In this document: positions 62,513-64,000 of the stretch, piece by piece
Numbering within the stretch: the stretch's first letter is position 1
Layout of the letters: the number at the start of each line of letters is the position of its first letter
Origin: Rhodanobacter sp. DHG33
Lineage (GTDB): Bacteria; Pseudomonadota; Gammaproteobacteria; Xanthomonadales; Rhodanobacteraceae
Direction: 5' to 3'
DNA: 64,000 nucleotides
Assembly: GCF_014843005.1 (NCBI RefSeq)
Contig: NZ_JACYXM010000006.1
Coordinates: 186,001 to 250,000, forward strand
Made by a program: the position numbers and the translations under genes
The notes under the pieces: generated by a model
What the model was told of the DNA's origin: nothing
Databases searched by the model: none
Seen by the model: the letters and a program-made list of their open reading frames with translations, nothing else

Positions 62513-64000
62513 ATGAAACAGCGCGGCAAGCAGATGTGTTCGGTACTGGCGATGGCGACCTCGCTGGCCCTGCTGTCCACCGGCGCGATGGCGGCCAGCG
62601 GCGGCAACGCGGCCGCGGTCGACCCGCGCATCGGCACGGGCGGCGACGGCCATACCTTCCCTGGCGCGACGGTGCCCTTCGGGATGATCCAGCTGTCCCC
62701 CGACACCGCGATGCCGGACTTCAAGCACGCCTACAAGTGGGCCTCGGGCTACCAGTACGGAGATCCCACCATCATGGGCTTCTCGCACACGCACTTCTCC
62801 GGCTCCGGCCATTCGGACCTGGGCGACGTGCTGGTGATGCCGATCGCGGGCGACGTGAAGCTCGATCCGGGCGACGCGGACAAGCCGGGCAGCGGTTACC
62901 GCTCGCGCTTCAGCCACGACACCGAGGTCGAGCAGGCCGGCTACTACGCGGTCACCCTGAGCGATTATGGCGTGCGCGCCGAGCTCACCACCTCGCCGCG
63001 CGTCGGCTGGCACCGCTACACCTTCCCCAAGGGCAAGCCGGCGCACCTGCTGCTCGACTTCCGCCCCAGCATCTACGACTACCCCGGCAAAGTGCTGTGG
63101 TCCGACCTGCGCGTGCATGCCGACGGCACGGTGACGGGTTGCCGCACCACGCGCGGCTGGGCCCCGGGTCGCGAGCTGTGCTTCGCAATGCGCTTCGACC
63201 AGCCGATGACCTCGCGCACGCTGTACAACCGCGAGACGGGTGTGCTTTACAACGGCTTCAAGGGACCGGGCAACCAGCCGCAGGACAGCGACGCCGAGAA
63301 CGGCCGCGCGCTGGAAGGCGTGTTCGACTTCGGTCAGCTGGACAAGCCGCTGCAGGTGAAGGTGGCGATCTCGTCGGTGAGCGAGGCCAACGCCGTCGCC
63401 AACCTCGACCAGGACGGCAAGGGCTGGGATTTCGACGCCCGCCATGCCGATGCCACCGCGGCGTGGAACAAGGCACTGTCCGCCATCGACGTGGAAGGCT
63501 CGCCGGCGCAGCGCACCGGTTTCTACACGTCGCTCTACCACGCCATGCTCGCGCCGACGCTGAGCATGGATGTGAACGGCGAATACCGCGGCCCCGACCA
63601 CCAGGTGCACAAGGCGGCCGGTTTCGACTTCTATTCGAGCTGGTCGATGTGGGACGTGTACCGCGCCGAGGAGCCGTTGATGGTGCTGCTGCGGCCCGAC
63701 CTCAGCACGCAGTTCATCCGTTCGCTGATCGCCGCGCAGAAGGCCAGCCCGTTCGGCATGCTGCCGGTGTGGGCGTACCAGGGCCTGGAAACCTGGTGCA
63801 TGACCGGTTACCACGCGGTGGCGATCATCGCCGATGCGTACATCAAGGGCGTGCGCGGCTTCGACGCGGACCAGGCGCTGAAGGCGATGGTGTCCACCGC
63901 CACCTACGGCAACTACGGCGATCTCGCCGACTACATGAAGCTCGGCTACGTGCCCATCGACAAGGAAACGGAAGCCGGCTCCAAGACCCAGGAATACGCC
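62513..64000 (+). CDS. GH92 alpha-mannosidase, third copy, C-terminus cut by window edge
   Basis: 496 codons are visible, about two thirds of a normal GH92 enzyme. Sec-type signal (VLAMATSLALLSTGAMA-AS), then the classical N-terminal block DPRIGTGGDGHTFPGATVPFG, GFSHTHFSGSGHSDLGD and a catalytic part up to SKTQEYA, where the glutamate is the predicted acid; the window ends there. It belongs to the classical subgroup (GTGG-GHT-PGA), unlike the divergent copy at 44468. It is divergent from lacI with operators in between, so it probably begins a further operon of the same locus. Confidence 0.95.
   Translation, partial: MKQRGKQMCSVLAMATSLALLSTGAMAASGGNAAAVDPRIGTGGDGHTFPGATVPFGMIQLSPDTAMPDFKHAYKWASGYQYGDPTIMGFSHTHFSGSGHSDLGDVLVMPIAGDVKLDPGDADKPGSGYRSRFSHDTEVEQAGYYAVTLSDYGVRAELTTSPRVGWHRYTFPKGKPAHLLLDFRPSIYDYPGKVLWSDLRVHADGTVTGCRTTRGWAPGRELCFAMRFDQPMTSRTLYNRETGVLYNGFKGPGNQPQDSDAENGRALEGVFDFGQLDKPLQVKVAISSVSEANAVANLDQDGKGWDFDARHADATAAWNKALSAIDVEGSPAQRTGFYTSLYHAMLAPTLSMDVNGEYRGPDHQVHKAAGFDFYSSWSMWDVYRAEEPLMVLLRPDLSTQFIRSLIAAQKASPFGMLPVWAYQGLETWCMTGYHAVAIIADAYIKGVRGFDADQALKAMVSTATYGNYGDLADYMKLGYVPIDKETEAGSKTQEYA

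Noticed and set aside
1-64000. CRISPR array, prophage, integron or complete insertion sequence
   Set aside because: No regularly spaced direct repeats, phage structural genes, integrase or full transposase were seen; only one OrfA-type remnant.

Overview
The window is GC-rich gammaproteobacterial chromosome. Its content points to the Xanthomonadales, most likely a Rhodanobacteraceae-type bacterium near Dyella, Luteibacter or Rhodanobacter. Supporting signs are four large TonB-dependent outer-membrane receptors, a glycoside-hydrolase block ordered like the nix N-glycan cluster of Xanthomonas campestris, mannose catabolism through a mannose isomerase plus fructokinase, and hairpin-type intergenic repeats. 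The taxonomy is an inference from gene content; no rRNA or tRNA gene was recognised.

Region 1 (1-13.1 kb) is general chromosome. It holds a partial class III aminotransferase, an ABC-2 exporter followed by two tandem DesK-like kinases and one LuxR-type regulator (all overlapping or close), a small membrane protein, queA, kdpD-kdpE without kdpFABC beside them, and a MocR/PdxR-type regulator. Region 2 (13.1-22.7 kb) holds an orphan IS3-type OrfA remnant, an Oar-like TonB receptor, ssb, a lipoprotein-like serine hydrolase, a divergent aldo/keto reductase and LysR pair, and an AraC regulator.

Region 3 (22.7-29.4 kb, minus strand) is an unusual, translationally coupled set: a phytanoyl-CoA-dioxygenase-like enzyme, a zinc alcohol dehydrogenase, an esterase and a secreted GH13 enzyme. 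Upstream of it, beyond a 745-bp non-coding stretch with two inverted copies of an intergenic repeat, lies an SLC45-like sugar transporter.

Region 4 (29.6-64 kb) is the main subject: a large glycan-utilisation locus fitted to N-glycans, including plant-type N-glycans. A five-gene plus-strand run encodes GH2 beta-mannosidase, GH3 (beta-xylosidase-like), GH125 and GH92 alpha-mannosidases (both with twin-arginine signals) and a second GH2 protein. Then come a TonB receptor, a divergent GH92, a GH29 alpha-L-fucosidase, another TonB receptor, and on the minus strand an Oar-like TonB receptor with a TPR-sulfotransferase downstream. A minus-strand operon lacI - FHS-type sugar transporter - PfkB fructokinase - mannose isomerase would import released mannose and convert it to fructose 6-phosphate. 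A third GH92, divergent from lacI, runs off the right edge at its catalytic acid, so the locus continues.

A 16-bp palindrome, TTTAGATCGATCTAAA, or a variant of it, lies at seven places, all in front of locus genes (near 29598, 40947, 48557, 57090, 57168, 62385 and 62476). It is a strong candidate operator for the LacI regulator encoded at 61310-62368 and would tie the pieces into one mannose/N-glycan regulon.
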